From NCBI GenBank assembly GCA_963169215.1, contig CAUJEE010000085.1, positions 1-51,769 on the forward strand: 51,769 nucleotides of DNA, written 5' to 3'. A program made the position numbers and the translations under genes. Position 1 is the first letter of the stretch, and each line of letters begins with the position of its first letter. This DNA is from Actinomycetota bacterium. Its GTDB lineage: Bacteria; Actinomycetota; Acidimicrobiia; Acidimicrobiales; Ilumatobacteraceae. Below the pieces are notes generated by a model that saw nothing but the letters and a program-made list of their open reading frames with translations, was not told where the DNA came from and made no database searches. Positions 16,597 through 25,162 of the stretch are shown here, in pieces.

Positions 16597-17450
16597 GGCG
16601 CGTGCTTGTCACCGGCGCCGCAGGGCAACTGGGCACCGACACGGTTGCTGCGTGCCGCGCGGCAGGCGATGAGGTGATCGCCGCCGATCGCGACTTCTTC
16701 GACGTGTGCGACCGCGACGGAGTGCTCGCTGCGATTCACGGGCTGACACCGCAGCTGGTGATCAACTGCGCGGCCTGGACCGCGGTCGACGCTTGTGAGG
16801 CCGATGCACCGCTGGCGATGCTGGCCAACGGCATGGCAGTGCGCTGGGTGGCCGAGGCCTGCGCGGCCACCGGCGCGCACCTGGTGCAGTTGAGTACCGA
16901 CTACGTGTTCGACGGCACGCTCGCCCGGCCGTACCACGAGTGGGACGCGCCCAACCCGCAGAGCGTGTACGGGGCATCGAAGCTGGCCGGCGAGCGCGAG
17001 GCACTGGCTCTCGGCGCGGGCAGCACCGTGGTGCGCACGTCGTGGGTGTGCGGTGCGCACGGCAACAACATGGTGAAGACGGTGATGCGGCTCGCGCGCG
17101 ATGGTGCACCGCTGCAGTTCGTGAACGACCAGGTGGGCTGCCCGACGTTCACCCAAGACCTGGCCGTGGTGCTGCGTCAATTGGGCCGCGACCGCGTCAG
17201 TGGCGTGGTGCACGCCACCAACCAGGGGCCGGTGTCGTGGTACGAGTTCGCCCGCGAGGTGGTGGCGGCGATGGGCAACGACCCCGCGATGGTGCGGCCG
17301 ATCACCACCACCGAGTTGGTGCCGCCGCGCCCGGCCAGGCGCCCGGCCAACAGCGTGCTCGACAACGCGGTGTTGCGCGGCGCGGGCTACCCGCCGCTGC
17401 GCGATTTCCGCGAGCCGTTGCGCGAGACGGTGGCGGCGCTGCTCGCCTGA
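16593..17450 (+). CDS. rfbD: dTDP-4-dehydrorhamnose reductase
   Basis: Reduces the 4-keto group to give dTDP-L-rhamnose. The 285-residue protein has the NAD(P) motif VLVTGAAGQLGTD, the RmlD hallmark VINCAAWTAVDACE, STDYVFDG and the YxxxK pair in VYGASKLAGE. The GTG at 16593 overlaps the rfbB stop, so translation is coupled. The end lies 28 bp from the convergent acyl-CoA dehydrogenase. With rfbB and rfbC this gives three of the four rhamnose genes; glucose-1-phosphate thymidylyltransferase (rfbA) is not in the window. Confidence 0.93.
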   Translation: MRRVLVTGAAGQLGTDTVAACRAAGDEVIAADRDFFDVCDRDGVLAAIHGLTPQLVINCAAWTAVDACEADAPLAMLANGMAVRWVAEACAATGAHLVQLSTDYVFDGTLARPYHEWDAPNPQSVYGASKLAGEREALALGAGSTVVRTSWVCGAHGNNMVKTVMRLARDGAPLQFVNDQVGCPTFTQDLAVVLRQLGRDRVSGVVHATNQGPVSWYEFAREVVAAMGNDPAMVRPITTTELVPPRPARRPANSVLDNAVLRGAGYPPLRDFREPLRETVAALLA

Positions 17451-17477
17451 GCCAGCGCAGCCAGCGCCGCCGACAAC

Positions 17478-18632
17478 TCAGTAGCTGCGCGGCAGGCCGA
17501 GCACCTTGTGGCCGATGTGGGCCAGCACCAGGTTGTTGTTGATCGGCGCCACCTGGTACAGCCGGGTTTCGCGGAACTTGCGCTCGATGTCGTACTCGGC
17601 GGCGAAGCCGAACCCACCGTGGGTGTCGAGGCACGCGTTGGCCGCGGCCCACGACGCCTCGCTGGCCATCATCTTGGCCAGGTTGGCCTGTGTGCCACAC
17701 GACTGCCCGCTGTCGAACAGGGCCGCCGCCTGCTTGCGCATCAGGTCGGCGCCGGCCAACTGCGCGTAGGCCCGCGCCAGCGGGAACTGCACGCCCTGGT
17801 TGGCGCCGATCGGGCGGCCGAACACCTCGCGCTGGTTGGCGTACTGCACGGCGCGGTCGAGGAAGAAGCGCCCTTCGCCGATGCATTCGCTGGCGATGAG
17901 GATGCGTTCGGCGTTCATCCCGTCGAGGATGTGGCCAAAGCCGTGCCCCTCGGTGCCCACCAGCGCGTCGTCGGGCACGAGCACGTCGTCGAAGAACACT
18001 TCGGTGGTGCTGTGGTTGATCATCGTCGCGATCGGGCGGATGGTGACGCCCTTGGCCTCACCAAGGTCGACCAGGAACACCGACATGCCGTCGGTCTTGT
18101 TCCGCACCTCGTCGTAGGGGGTGGTGCGCGCGAGCACGATCATCAGGTCGCTGTGCAACGCACGCGAGGTCCAGATCTTCTGCCCGTTGATCAGCCATCC
18201 GTCGGCCGTGCGCTCGGCGCGCGTGCGGATGCGGGTGGTCTCGCTGCCCGCTGCCGGCTCGGTGACGGCGAAGGCCTGCAGGCGCAGCTCGCCGCCGGCG
18301 ATCGCTGGGAGGTAGCGCGCCTTCTGCTCGTCACTGCCGTGACGCAAGAGGGTGGCCATCACGTACATCTGCGCGTGACAGGCGGCGGGGTTGCCGCCCG
18401 ACGCTGCGATCTCCTCCAGGATCACGCAGGCACCGGCGAGGGGCAAGCCGCCGCCGCCGTACTGCTCGGGGATCAGCGCGCCGAGATACCCGCCACGGGT
18501 GAGTTCGCCGACGAATTCGTCCGGGTAGCGGTCGGGCTCGAGCCCGCGCCAGTAGTCGGTGCCGAAGCGGTCGCACAGGCGGCGCACCTCGGCTCGGATC
18601 GGTTCGTACTCGTCGGCGATCCCGAAGTCCAT
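17478..18632 (-). CDS. Acyl-CoA dehydrogenase
   Basis: An FAD-dependent alpha,beta-desaturase of acyl-CoA. The 384-residue protein has the three-domain ACAD fold. The FAD/substrate signature LQAFAVTEPAAGSETTRI lies at about residues 118-135, QKIWTSRALHSD at 151, the helix DGMNAERILIASE at 238 and QANLAKMMASEASW at about 315. The C-terminus is FRETRLYQVAPINNN, with no Glu where MCAD/SCAD-type enzymes carry their base (YEGT). E242 in the NAER helix matches the alternative catalytic Glu of isovaleryl-type enzymes. The ATG at 18632 follows a strong GGGGGGAG. It lies upstream of nothing related; the substrate is unknown. Confidence 0.9.
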   Translation of the reverse strand: MDFGIADEYEPIRAEVRRLCDRFGTDYWRGLEPDRYPDEFVGELTRGGYLGALIPEQYGGGGLPLAGACVILEEIAASGGNPAACHAQMYVMATLLRHGSDEQKARYLPAIAGGELRLQAFAVTEPAAGSETTRIRTRAERTADGWLINGQKIWTSRALHSDLMIVLARTTPYDEVRNKTDGMSVFLVDLGEAKGVTIRPIATMINHSTTEVFFDDVLVPDDALVGTEGHGFGHILDGMNAERILIASECIGEGRFFLDRAVQYANQREVFGRPIGANQGVQFPLARAYAQLAGADLMRKQAAALFDSGQSCGTQANLAKMMASEASWAAANACLDTHGGFGFAAEYDIERKFRETRLYQVAPINNNLVLAHIGHKVLGLPRSY

Positions 18633-18766
18633 CGCAGCTCCCCCCTTCTCGCCCGTCAGCCTCGCCGCGCGGTGGCGAGCCGCACAAGTGACGAACCCGC
18701 CGCCCCCGCCCAGGCGCCCCCGCCCCGCTACGGCCCGAGCAGCGGCCAGATATCGCTCATACCTGA

Positions 18767-19732
18767 TCAGATCGTGGGTGCGCGCTCGGCCTCGGCGCGG
18801 TTGGCCAGGTACCAGTCGATCGTGCGTCGCAAGCCCTCTTCGAACGGCATCTGTGCTTTCCAGCCGAACAGCTGCTCGGCGCGGCCGGGGTCGACGCGGC
18901 GACGTGGCTGGCCGTCGGGCTTGCTCGGATCCCACACCAATTCGCCGCCGTAGCCCACCATCTGCGCGATCAGTTCGACCGTCTCGCGGATGGTGACCTC
19001 GCGGTTGGTCCCCAGGTTCACCGGCTCGCTGCCCTCGTACACCTCGGCTGCAAGCACGATGGCCTCGGCCGCGTCGTCGACGTAGAGGTACTCGCGGCTG
19101 GCCTTGCCGGTGCCCCACACGTCCATCGTCGCCTCGCCCTGCTCCTTGGCCTCGACGCAGCGCTTGATGCGCGCCGGGATCACGTGGCTGACCGCGGGGT
19201 GGAACTTGTCGCCCGGGCCGTAGAGGTTGGTGGGGATGAGGTAGGCGAACTTCTGCCCGTACTGCGCCGCGTTCACCTGGGCGTGGATCAGGTGGGCCTT
19301 CTTGGCGATGCCGTAGGGGGCGTTGGTCTCCTCCGGGTAGCCGTCCCACAGGCTCTCCTCGCGGAAAGGCACGGGTGTGAACTTGGGGTACGAGCACACC
19401 GTGCCGAGCAGCACCGTCTTCTCCACCGACGCGGCGGTGCGGGCAGCCTCGATGACATGCGTGCCCATCAGCAGGTTCGACAGGTAGAGCGGTGCCGGCT
19501 CGGCCTGGTTGTAGCCGATGCCACCGACTCGGGCCGCGAGGTGCACGACGTGCGACGGCGCGGTGTCGGCCAGCAGCCGTTCGGCGACTCCGGGCACGGT
19601 GAGGTCGTGGTCGCGGCTGCGCGGCACCACCACGTCCGCGCCCTGCGCCCGCAACTTGTCGACCACCACCCGGCCGAGAAACCCGGCCCCACCGGTGACG
19701 ACCACCCGGCGACCACTCCAAAACTCGGACAT
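18767..19732 (-). CDS. fcl: GDP-L-fucose synthase (GDP-4-keto-6-deoxymannose epimerase/reductase)
   Basis: Converts GDP-4-keto-6-deoxymannose, the product of Gmd (encoded at 26.1-27.1 kb), to GDP-L-fucose with NADPH. The 321-residue protein has RVVVTGGAGFLGR and the family marker HLAARVGGIGYN. It also has GTVCSYPKFTPVPF with the catalytic Ser/Cys and the YxxxK pair in APYGIAKKAHL, followed by IPTNLYGPGDKF. The ATG at 19732 follows TAACAT by 7 nt. It diverges from the glycosyltransferase at 19771, with 38 bp between starts. Confidence 0.92.
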   Translation of the reverse strand: MSEFWSGRRVVVTGGAGFLGRVVVDKLRAQGADVVVPRSRDHDLTVPGVAERLLADTAPSHVVHLAARVGGIGYNQAEPAPLYLSNLLMGTHVIEAARTAASVEKTVLLGTVCSYPKFTPVPFREESLWDGYPEETNAPYGIAKKAHLIHAQVNAAQYGQKFAYLIPTNLYGPGDKFHPAVSHVIPARIKRCVEAKEQGEATMDVWGTGKASREYLYVDDAAEAIVLAAEVYEGSEPVNLGTNREVTIRETVELIAQMVGYGGELVWDPSKPDGQPRRRVDPGRAEQLFGWKAQMPFEEGLRRTIDWYLANRAEAERAPTI

Positions 19733-19739
19733 GGCGATG

Positions 19740-19745
19740 ATGTTA
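19740..19745 (-). promoter_or_regulatory. -10 box of fcl (leaderless)
   Basis: Minus-strand TAACAT followed by 7 nt and the ATG at 19732. The divergent glycosyltransferase has only a CATGAT box at 19759-19764. Confidence 0.4.
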
Positions 19746-19770
19746 CGGCCACCCACGCCATGATGTTGCG

Positions 19771-20835
19771 GTGCGTGTGGCCTACACCTTCGAACAGTGC
19801 TGGCACCGGGTGCCGGGCGGCACCGGCGTCGCGGCCCTGCGCATCGCCGAAGCGTTGAGCGAGCGGCCCGATGTGGAGCTGGTCGGAGTGGCCGGTGCCC
19901 ACCTGCGAGCGCCACGTCAGGAGTGGCGACCACCGGTGCCGGTGAAGCATCTGCCGGTGGGCGGTGGCTGGATGTACGAGGCCTGGCTGCGTCTGCACTG
20001 GCCGAAGGTCGAGTGGGCCACGGGTCGCATCGACATCGCCCACGCCACGTCGCTCATCCCCTGTGCCACCGACGCGCCGCTGGTGGTCACGCTGCACGAC
20101 CTGGCCTTCGTGCACACGCCTCGCTTCTTCACCAAGCACGGAGTGCGCGTGTTCCGCCGCAGCGTGCGCCACATCAAAGAGCGTGCCGATCTGGTGCTGT
20201 GCTCCAGCCAGGCGACGCTCGACGACTGCCTGCAGGCCGACATCCCTGCCGAGCGCCTGCGGCTGGTGCCGCTCGGCGTGGAGACTGAGCGGGCCAATGC
20301 CGACGAGGTGGCCAGGGTCCGCGCCGCCTACGACCTGCCCGCCGAGTACCTGTTGTTCGTGGGCACGGTGGAGCCGCGCAAGAACCTGAAGGGGCTGATC
20401 GCCGCCCTCGCCCACCTGCCCGACGCGCCGCTGCTGGTGGTGGCCGGTGCCGCCGGCTGGGGCGACGCCGGTGGCGACGAACATCCAGGTGTGCGCTTCT
20501 TGGGGTTCGTGCCCGGCGACGACCTTGCACCGCTCTACGCGGGGGCCAAGGTGTTCTGCTACCCGAGTACGCAGGAGGGCTATGGCCTGCCCGTGCTGGA
20601 GGCGATGGCCCAGGGCACACCGGTGGTCACCAGCCAGGGCAGCGCCACCGAGGAGGTGGCCGGTGGGGCGGCGGTGCTGGTCGACCCGCATGATCCGGCC
20701 GACATCGCCCGCGGGATCGGCGACGCCGAACGGCGAGCGACGCAGTTGTCGCCGCGCGGGTTGTTACACGCGCAGCGCAACAGTTGGGCCACAACCGCCG
20801 AACTCACCGTCGCCGCCTACCGGGAGTTGCTGTGA
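19771..20835 (+). CDS. Glycosyltransferase family 4 protein (1)
   Basis: The 354-residue protein is a GT-B retaining glycosyltransferase. The N-terminal acceptor half contains VVTLHDLAFVHTPRFF. The C-terminal donor half contains LFVGTVEPRKNLKGLIAAL and the nucleotide-sugar motif CYPSTQEGYGLPVLEAMAQG (EX7E type). It has no membrane helix and is likely cytosolic and membrane-peripheral. The GTG start makes the protein begin with the strand RVAYTFEQCW. Its stop overlaps the next start by 4 bp, and a third glycosyltransferase follows likewise, forming a tight three-gene unit. The sugar is not readable from sequence; the neighbouring GDP-fucose/mannose and dTDP-rhamnose genes suggest candidates. 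Confidence 0.87.
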   Translation: MRVAYTFEQCWHRVPGGTGVAALRIAEALSERPDVELVGVAGAHLRAPRQEWRPPVPVKHLPVGGGWMYEAWLRLHWPKVEWATGRIDIAHATSLIPCATDAPLVVTLHDLAFVHTPRFFTKHGVRVFRRSVRHIKERADLVLCSSQATLDDCLQADIPAERLRLVPLGVETERANADEVARVRAAYDLPAEYLLFVGTVEPRKNLKGLIAALAHLPDAPLLVVAGAAGWGDAGGDEHPGVRFLGFVPGDDLAPLYAGAKVFCYPSTQEGYGLPVLEAMAQGTPVVTSQGSATEEVAGGAAVLVDPHDPADIARGIGDAERRATQLSPRGLLHAQRNSWATTAELTVAAYRELL

Positions 20836-21977
20836 CGGCCACGACAACCCCGACGGCCGCGGCCCACACGGCCGACGCGCCGCAGGTGATGGTGAACATG
20901 CTGTGGTGCGTGCCCGGCAAGGTGGGCGGCTCGGAGGAATATCTCGTGCGCCAACTGCTCGGCCTGGCGGAAGTAGGCCCCGCCTACCGGGTGAGCGTGG
21001 CCGGCGCGCAGGGATTGGCCGCGGCCCATCCCGAATTGGCAGCAGCGGGCATCGCCGTCGCCGAACCCGACTTCGCCAGCCACAATCGAGTGCGCCGGGT
21101 GGTCGGCGAGTCGACCTGGCTGCGCCGCCATGCGGCCGGTGCGGCGCTGGTGCACCATGGCGGCGGCACCGCCCCACCGCGCGCCGGGCAGCCCTACGTG
21201 CTCACCATCCACGACCTGCAGTTCCGCACCTATCCCGAGTACTTCACCCGTCTCAAGCGGGCCTATCTGGGGGCGCTGATCCCGCGGTCGGTGCGCCGCG
21301 CGGCGGTGGTGACGGTGCCCAGCGACTATGTGCGCGAGTCGGTGATCGAGGCCTACCGCGCCGACCCCGAGCGGGTGCTGGTGGTGCCGCACGGCATCGA
21401 GCCGGCGCTGGCCGGGGAGGTGACCCCGGCCGACGAACTACGCCGGCTGTACGGGTTGGGCGACGGGCCGGTGATCGTCTACCCGGCGGTCACCCACCCG
21501 CACAAACAGCACCAGTTCCTGCTGCAGATGATGGCCACGCACTGGACCGACCCCGACCTGCGGCTGGTGCTCACCGGTGGTGCCGGGTTCGCCGAGCCGC
21601 AGGTAGCGGCGTGCACCGATCCGCGCGTGGTGCGCCTCGGGCGAGTGCCGGCGGCACACCGCAACGGGCTGCTGGCGATGGCCGCGGCGTTGGTGTTCCC
21701 CAGCCAGTACGAGGGTTTCGGCGCCCCACTGATCGAGGCGATGACGTTGGGCTGCCCGGTGGTGTGCAGCGACGCCACATGCATGCCGGGAATAGTCGCC
21801 GACGCCGGCCTGGTGCGTCCGCTGACGGCCGAGGCGTGGGCAAACGTGCTCGACGAGGCCCGCCTGCGCCGCCACCAGTTGGTCGCCGCCGGGCGCGAGC
21901 GTGCCCAGCAGTTCACCGCCCGGGCCAGCGGGGCGGCGCTGGCGGCGGCCTACGCGCGAGCCTGGCAGCACCCATGA
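20832..21977 (+). CDS. Glycosyltransferase family 4 protein (2)
   Basis: The 381-residue protein is a second GT-B enzyme. It starts at a GTG overlapping the previous stop (GTGA). After an about 25-residue Thr/Ala-rich lead it has VPGKVGGSEEYLVRQLLGL, the mid-protein LTIHDLQFRTYPEYFTRLKR and the donor-site motif FPSQYEGFGAPLIEAMTLG. It resembles the first glycosyltransferase in layout (ancient duplication is an inference). Its stop overlaps the third glycosyltransferase start by 4 bp (ATGA). Acceptor and donor are unknown. Confidence 0.87.
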   Translation: MTATTTPTAAAHTADAPQVMVNMLWCVPGKVGGSEEYLVRQLLGLAEVGPAYRVSVAGAQGLAAAHPELAAAGIAVAEPDFASHNRVRRVVGESTWLRRHAAGAALVHHGGGTAPPRAGQPYVLTIHDLQFRTYPEYFTRLKRAYLGALIPRSVRRAAVVTVPSDYVRESVIEAYRADPERVLVVPHGIEPALAGEVTPADELRRLYGLGDGPVIVYPAVTHPHKQHQFLLQMMATHWTDPDLRLVLTGGAGFAEPQVAACTDPRVVRLGRVPAAHRNGLLAMAAALVFPSQYEGFGAPLIEAMTLGCPVVCSDATCMPGIVADAGLVRPLTAEAWANVLDEARLRRHQLVAAGRERAQQFTARASGAALAAAYARAWQHP

Positions 21978-23242
21978 ACCCCACCGGGAGACCCACCGAG
22001 ACGCCTGGCACGCCGACGCGCCCGTTGCGCCTGGCCGTGCTGTGCCCTCACTTCGCGCCCGACACCGCACCAACCGGCGAGGTGATCACCCGCATCGTCG
22101 CCGAGCTGGCCGCCCTCGGCCACGAAGTGCACGTCGTCACCGCCCTGCCGTGGTACCGCGAGCACCGCATCGAGGCCGGGTGGGAGGGCAAGTGGGTGCA
22201 GCGCGAGCGAACCGCGTGGGGCTCGGTCACCCGCGTGCATCCGTTCCCGGGCAGCGACAAGCGCAATCTGCTGCGCCGTGCCGCCGGGTTCGCCGGCTTC
22301 AGCGTGCTGGCCGGGCTCTCCTCGCTGCGTGGCGGCCGGGTCGACGCGGTGATCGCCATGTCGCCGCCATTGACGATGGGGCTCACCGGCTGGATCACCC
22401 ACCTCGTGCGTCGCGGCCCGCTGGTGTTCAACATCCAGGACGTGTTCCCCGACGCGGCAGTCGAGACGGGGGCGATCAGCAACCGGCGGATCATCGCCGT
22501 CGCCCGCTGGCTCGAGCGGGTCAGCTATCACCGCGCCGCAGCGGTGACGGTGTTGAGCGACGACCTGCAGGACAACGTGGTGGCCAAGGTGAAGCGGTCG
22601 CACCGCGCGCGGGTGCACGTGATCCCCAACTTCGTCGACACCGAGTTCATCAGCCCCGCCGATCGCCACACAGCCTTCCGACGCGAGTTGGGGATCGGTG
22701 ACGAACCGGTGGTGCTCTACGCCGGCAATGTCGGCTTCAGCCAGTCGTTGGAGATGGTGGTCGACGCTGCGGCCGACTTTCCGCGGGCGACCTTCCTGAT
22801 CAACGGTGACGGCGCCGCTCGCGCCGCGCTGCAGCAACAGGCTGCGCATCTGCCCAACGTGCGTTTCAGCGGTTACCAGCCCAAGGAGCGGGTGCCGGAG
22901 GTGCTCGCCACCGGTGATATCCATCTGGTGCCGTTGAAGAAGGGGCTGGGAAGGGTGAGCGTGCCGTCGAAGACCTACTCGATCCTCGCTGCCGGTCGGC
23001 CGGTGCTGGCCGCGATCGACCCGGGCACGGAGGTGCCGCGCATGCTCGCCGCCAGCGGCGGCGGGGTGGCGGTGCCGCCCGACGACCCGGCCGCCTTCCG
23101 TGAGGGCCTGACCGGCCTGCTCGGCGATCTCGATCGGGCGCGAGTGATGGGTGAAGCCGGCCGCCAGTGGGTGCTGGGCGCGGCATCGCCGAACGCAGTA
23201 GCGCTGGCCTACGAGCGGCTGGTGCGCTCGCTGACGCACTGA
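21974..23242 (+). CDS. WcaI-like glycosyltransferase family 4 protein (3)
   Basis: The 422-residue protein resembles the WcaI/WbuB type of GT4. The N-terminal CPHFAPDTAPTGEVITRIVA and VVTALPWYREHRIE precede a membrane-associated hydrophobic patch (FAGFSVLAGLSSLRGGRVDA). FNIQDVFPDAAVETGAI follows. The donor domain has VVLYAGNVGFSQSLEMVVDA, then PSKTYSILAAGRPVLAAID. Members of this type add fucose or N-acetylfucosamine to polymers (family knowledge), which would fit the GDP-fucose genes next door. The ATG overlaps the previous stop. It ends the three-glycosyltransferase unit; the next gene has its own promoter. Confidence 0.87.
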   Translation: MNPTGRPTETPGTPTRPLRLAVLCPHFAPDTAPTGEVITRIVAELAALGHEVHVVTALPWYREHRIEAGWEGKWVQRERTAWGSVTRVHPFPGSDKRNLLRRAAGFAGFSVLAGLSSLRGGRVDAVIAMSPPLTMGLTGWITHLVRRGPLVFNIQDVFPDAAVETGAISNRRIIAVARWLERVSYHRAAAVTVLSDDLQDNVVAKVKRSHRARVHVIPNFVDTEFISPADRHTAFRRELGIGDEPVVLYAGNVGFSQSLEMVVDAAADFPRATFLINGDGAARAALQQQAAHLPNVRFSGYQPKERVPEVLATGDIHLVPLKKGLGRVSVPSKTYSILAAGRPVLAAIDPGTEVPRMLAASGGGVAVPPDDPAAFREGLTGLLGDLDRARVMGEAGRQWVLGAASPNAVALAYERLVRSLTH

Positions 23243-23279
23243 TCCGCTGGTCGGCACCGCTTTTGCCGCCCGGAGGCGA

Positions 23280-23285
23280 TAGCCT
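23280..23285 (+). promoter_or_regulatory. -10 box of the 287-aa protein (leaderless)
   Basis: TAGCCT followed by 9 nt and the GTG at 23295. It starts a transcript that should carry the guanylyltransferase and the epimerase-like gene. Confidence 0.5.
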
Positions 23286-23294
23286 CGCTCCCTC

Positions 23295-24158
23295 GTGGCA
23301 TCGTCGTCGTCCGCAAGAAAGGTCGCCAAGCTCGCGTCGCGCGGCCGCGGCAAGAAGGTGCGCTTCTCCAGCGGCACAACTTTCCCCACCGCGCTGACCA
23401 TTGTGATCGTGCTCATGGTGGCGCTCATCGTCTACGCCAAGGTCTCGATTCCCAGCGCCGAGCAGGGGCATCCAGAGGTGGGCGAGACCTGGGTGGCGGC
23501 CTACGCCCTCCGCGTGTGCGACACAGAGTTCAAGCTCACCGGCACGCCCGACGAACTGGGCGAGGACGCTTCCACCGGCAATCCCGACAAGCTCGCCGCC
23601 GGCGAACTGAGTCAGGACGACGACGGCATCATCCACTACCACCCGCAAGTTGGTGGCAACTCCGGACGCAAGGCGCGCCTCGGCGTGTTCCTCGACGTCT
23701 ACGACGTCGAGCTGAGCCCCTCCAAGCTGGAGGTGCCCCAGGCACAGGTGGGCGATGGCGCCACCAACGTGTGGGACGAGGACATCTTCAAGAGCGACGA
23801 GTTCAAGGGCACCGAGTGCTTCGGCAAGAACGCGGTCATCAAGGTGCGGGTGTGGGACGACTACACCAGCGGCGGCTTCCAGGACTTCACCGCCGACTTC
23901 GGCAGCTTGCGCATCGACCGCAACGGCAAGGTGTTCGTGATCGCCGTCGTGCCCGACGACAGCGACTTCTCCATCCCACGCCCCAAGTGGACGTGCGACT
24001 TGGAGAACTGGGGTGCGATCGGCAGCGGCGACCTGTGCGGCTCGGGCAGCGATGCCACCTCGCCCGCCACCAGCGAGCCCACCGACAGCAGCGTGCCCGA
24101 CACCCCCACCACGGTCGACTCGGCCACCACGACCGCAGTTCCGACCACCACCGGCTGA
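23295..24158 (+). CDS. Membrane-anchored extracytoplasmic protein of unknown function
   Basis: The 287-residue protein has a basic cytosolic start (ARKVAKLASRGRGKKVRF), one membrane helix at about residues 30-50 and a soluble external domain of about 200 residues. The domain contains a likely beta-strand pattern and three or four Cys (CDTEF, TECFG, WTCDL, DLCGSG) that could form disulfides. A Thr/Ser/Pro/Asp tail (SATTTAVPTTTG) ends it, like a wall-spanning linker or glycosylated segment. I do not recognise the family. Its stop overlaps the guanylyltransferase ATG by 1 bp (TGATG), so the two are translationally coupled, which ties it to envelope sugar supply. Confidence 0.75.
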   Translation: MASSSSARKVAKLASRGRGKKVRFSSGTTFPTALTIVIVLMVALIVYAKVSIPSAEQGHPEVGETWVAAYALRVCDTEFKLTGTPDELGEDASTGNPDKLAAGELSQDDDGIIHYHPQVGGNSGRKARLGVFLDVYDVELSPSKLEVPQAQVGDGATNVWDEDIFKSDEFKGTECFGKNAVIKVRVWDDYTSGGFQDFTADFGSLRIDRNGKVFVIAVVPDDSDFSIPRPKWTCDLENWGAIGSGDLCGSGSDATSPATSEPTDSSVPDTPTTVDSATTTAVPTTTG

Positions 24159-25162
24159 TGCGGGCGGTCGTGCTCGTCGGCGGGTTCGGCACCCGGCTGC
24201 GCCCACTCACCAACTCGGTTCCCAAGCCGATGTTGCCGGTCGGCCACGTGCCGATCATCGAGCGGCTGGTCGCCAACCTCGGCCGCTACGGGGTGACGGA
24301 AGTGACCTTCGCCCTCGGGTTCAAGCCAGAGCCGTTCGTCGCCGCTTTCCCCGACGGCCACTGTGCCGGGGTGGCGCTGCGCTACGCGGTCGAGCCCGAA
24401 CCGCTCGACACCGCCGGGGCGATCCGTTTCGCAGCCGAGGCTGCGGGTATCGACGACACGTTCGTGGTCGCCAACGGCGATGTGCTGACCGACCTCGACG
24501 TGTCGGCGCTGGTCGACTTCCACCGTGCCCACGATGCCGAGGCCACCATTCACCTGATCGGTGTGCCCGATCCGTCGGCCTTCGGGGTGGTGGCGCTCGA
24601 CGACGCCGGCCGGGTGGAGCGCTTCGTCGAGAAGCCCGCGCCCGGCACCGCGCCGAGCAACCTGATCAACGCCGGCACCTATGTGCTCGAGCCCTCCGTA
24701 CTGGCCCGCATCGCCGCCGGGCAGAAGGTGTCGATCGAGCGGGTGACGTTTCCGGCTGTGGCGGCCGACGGTGGGCTGTACGCGATGGCCACCGACGACT
24801 ACTGGCTCGATACCGGTCGCCCCGAGTTGTACCTGCAGGCCAACCTCGACCTGCTCGCCGGCCTGCGCCGCCACGACACCTGCGCACCGGTGCACCCCGC
24901 GGCGCGGGTGGCACCCGATGCGGTGCTGGTGCAGGCGGTGGTGGGCGAGGGCACGCAGGTGGGCGCTGGTGCCCGCGTCGAACGCTCGGTGCTGTTGCCG
25001 GGCGCCGTCGTCGGTGATCGCGCGGTGGTGACAGACTCGGTGGTGATGGGCCGGGTCGGTGCTGGAGCCGAGGTGCGAGCGAGCGTGTTGGGGGCCGACG
25101 GTGTGGTCGCGCCCGGCGAACACGTCGGCGGCGAACGCCGCCCCGATCCCGACGGCACGTGA
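24158..25162 (+). CDS. manC: Mannose-1-phosphate guanylyltransferase (NDP-sugar pyrophosphorylase)
   Basis: Makes GDP-mannose from mannose-1-phosphate and GTP. The 334-residue protein has the nucleotidyltransferase signature LVGGFGTRLRPLTNSVPKPM, the catalytic VANGDVLTDLD, RFVEKPAPG and DDYWLDTGRPE. A C-terminal left-handed beta-helix of hexapeptides (HPAARVAPDAVLVQAVVGEG) distinguishes it from RmlA, which lacks it. It resembles mycobacterial Rv3264c. The neighbouring Gmd, Fcl and ManB support GDP-mannose as product. The specificity (GDP versus dTDP/UDP) is inferred from context. Confidence 0.85.
   Translation: MRAVVLVGGFGTRLRPLTNSVPKPMLPVGHVPIIERLVANLGRYGVTEVTFALGFKPEPFVAAFPDGHCAGVALRYAVEPEPLDTAGAIRFAAEAAGIDDTFVVANGDVLTDLDVSALVDFHRAHDAEATIHLIGVPDPSAFGVVALDDAGRVERFVEKPAPGTAPSNLINAGTYVLEPSVLARIAAGQKVSIERVTFPAVAADGGLYAMATDDYWLDTGRPELYLQANLDLLAGLRRHDTCAPVHPAARVAPDAVLVQAVVGEGTQVGAGARVERSVLLPGAVVGDRAVVTDSVVMGRVGAGAEVRASVLGADGVVAPGEHVGGERRPDPDGT

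Noticed and set aside
20447-21973. Long continuation upstream of the third glycosyltransferase
   Set aside because: The first 509 codons lie over two other glycosyltransferase genes and are Arg/Gly/Pro-rich. The real protein starts at 21974, overlapping the previous stop.
24158-25162. Glucose-1-phosphate thymidylyltransferase (rfbA)
   Set aside because: The C-terminal hexapeptide beta-helix and the GDP-mannose gene context fit mannose-1-phosphate guanylyltransferase.
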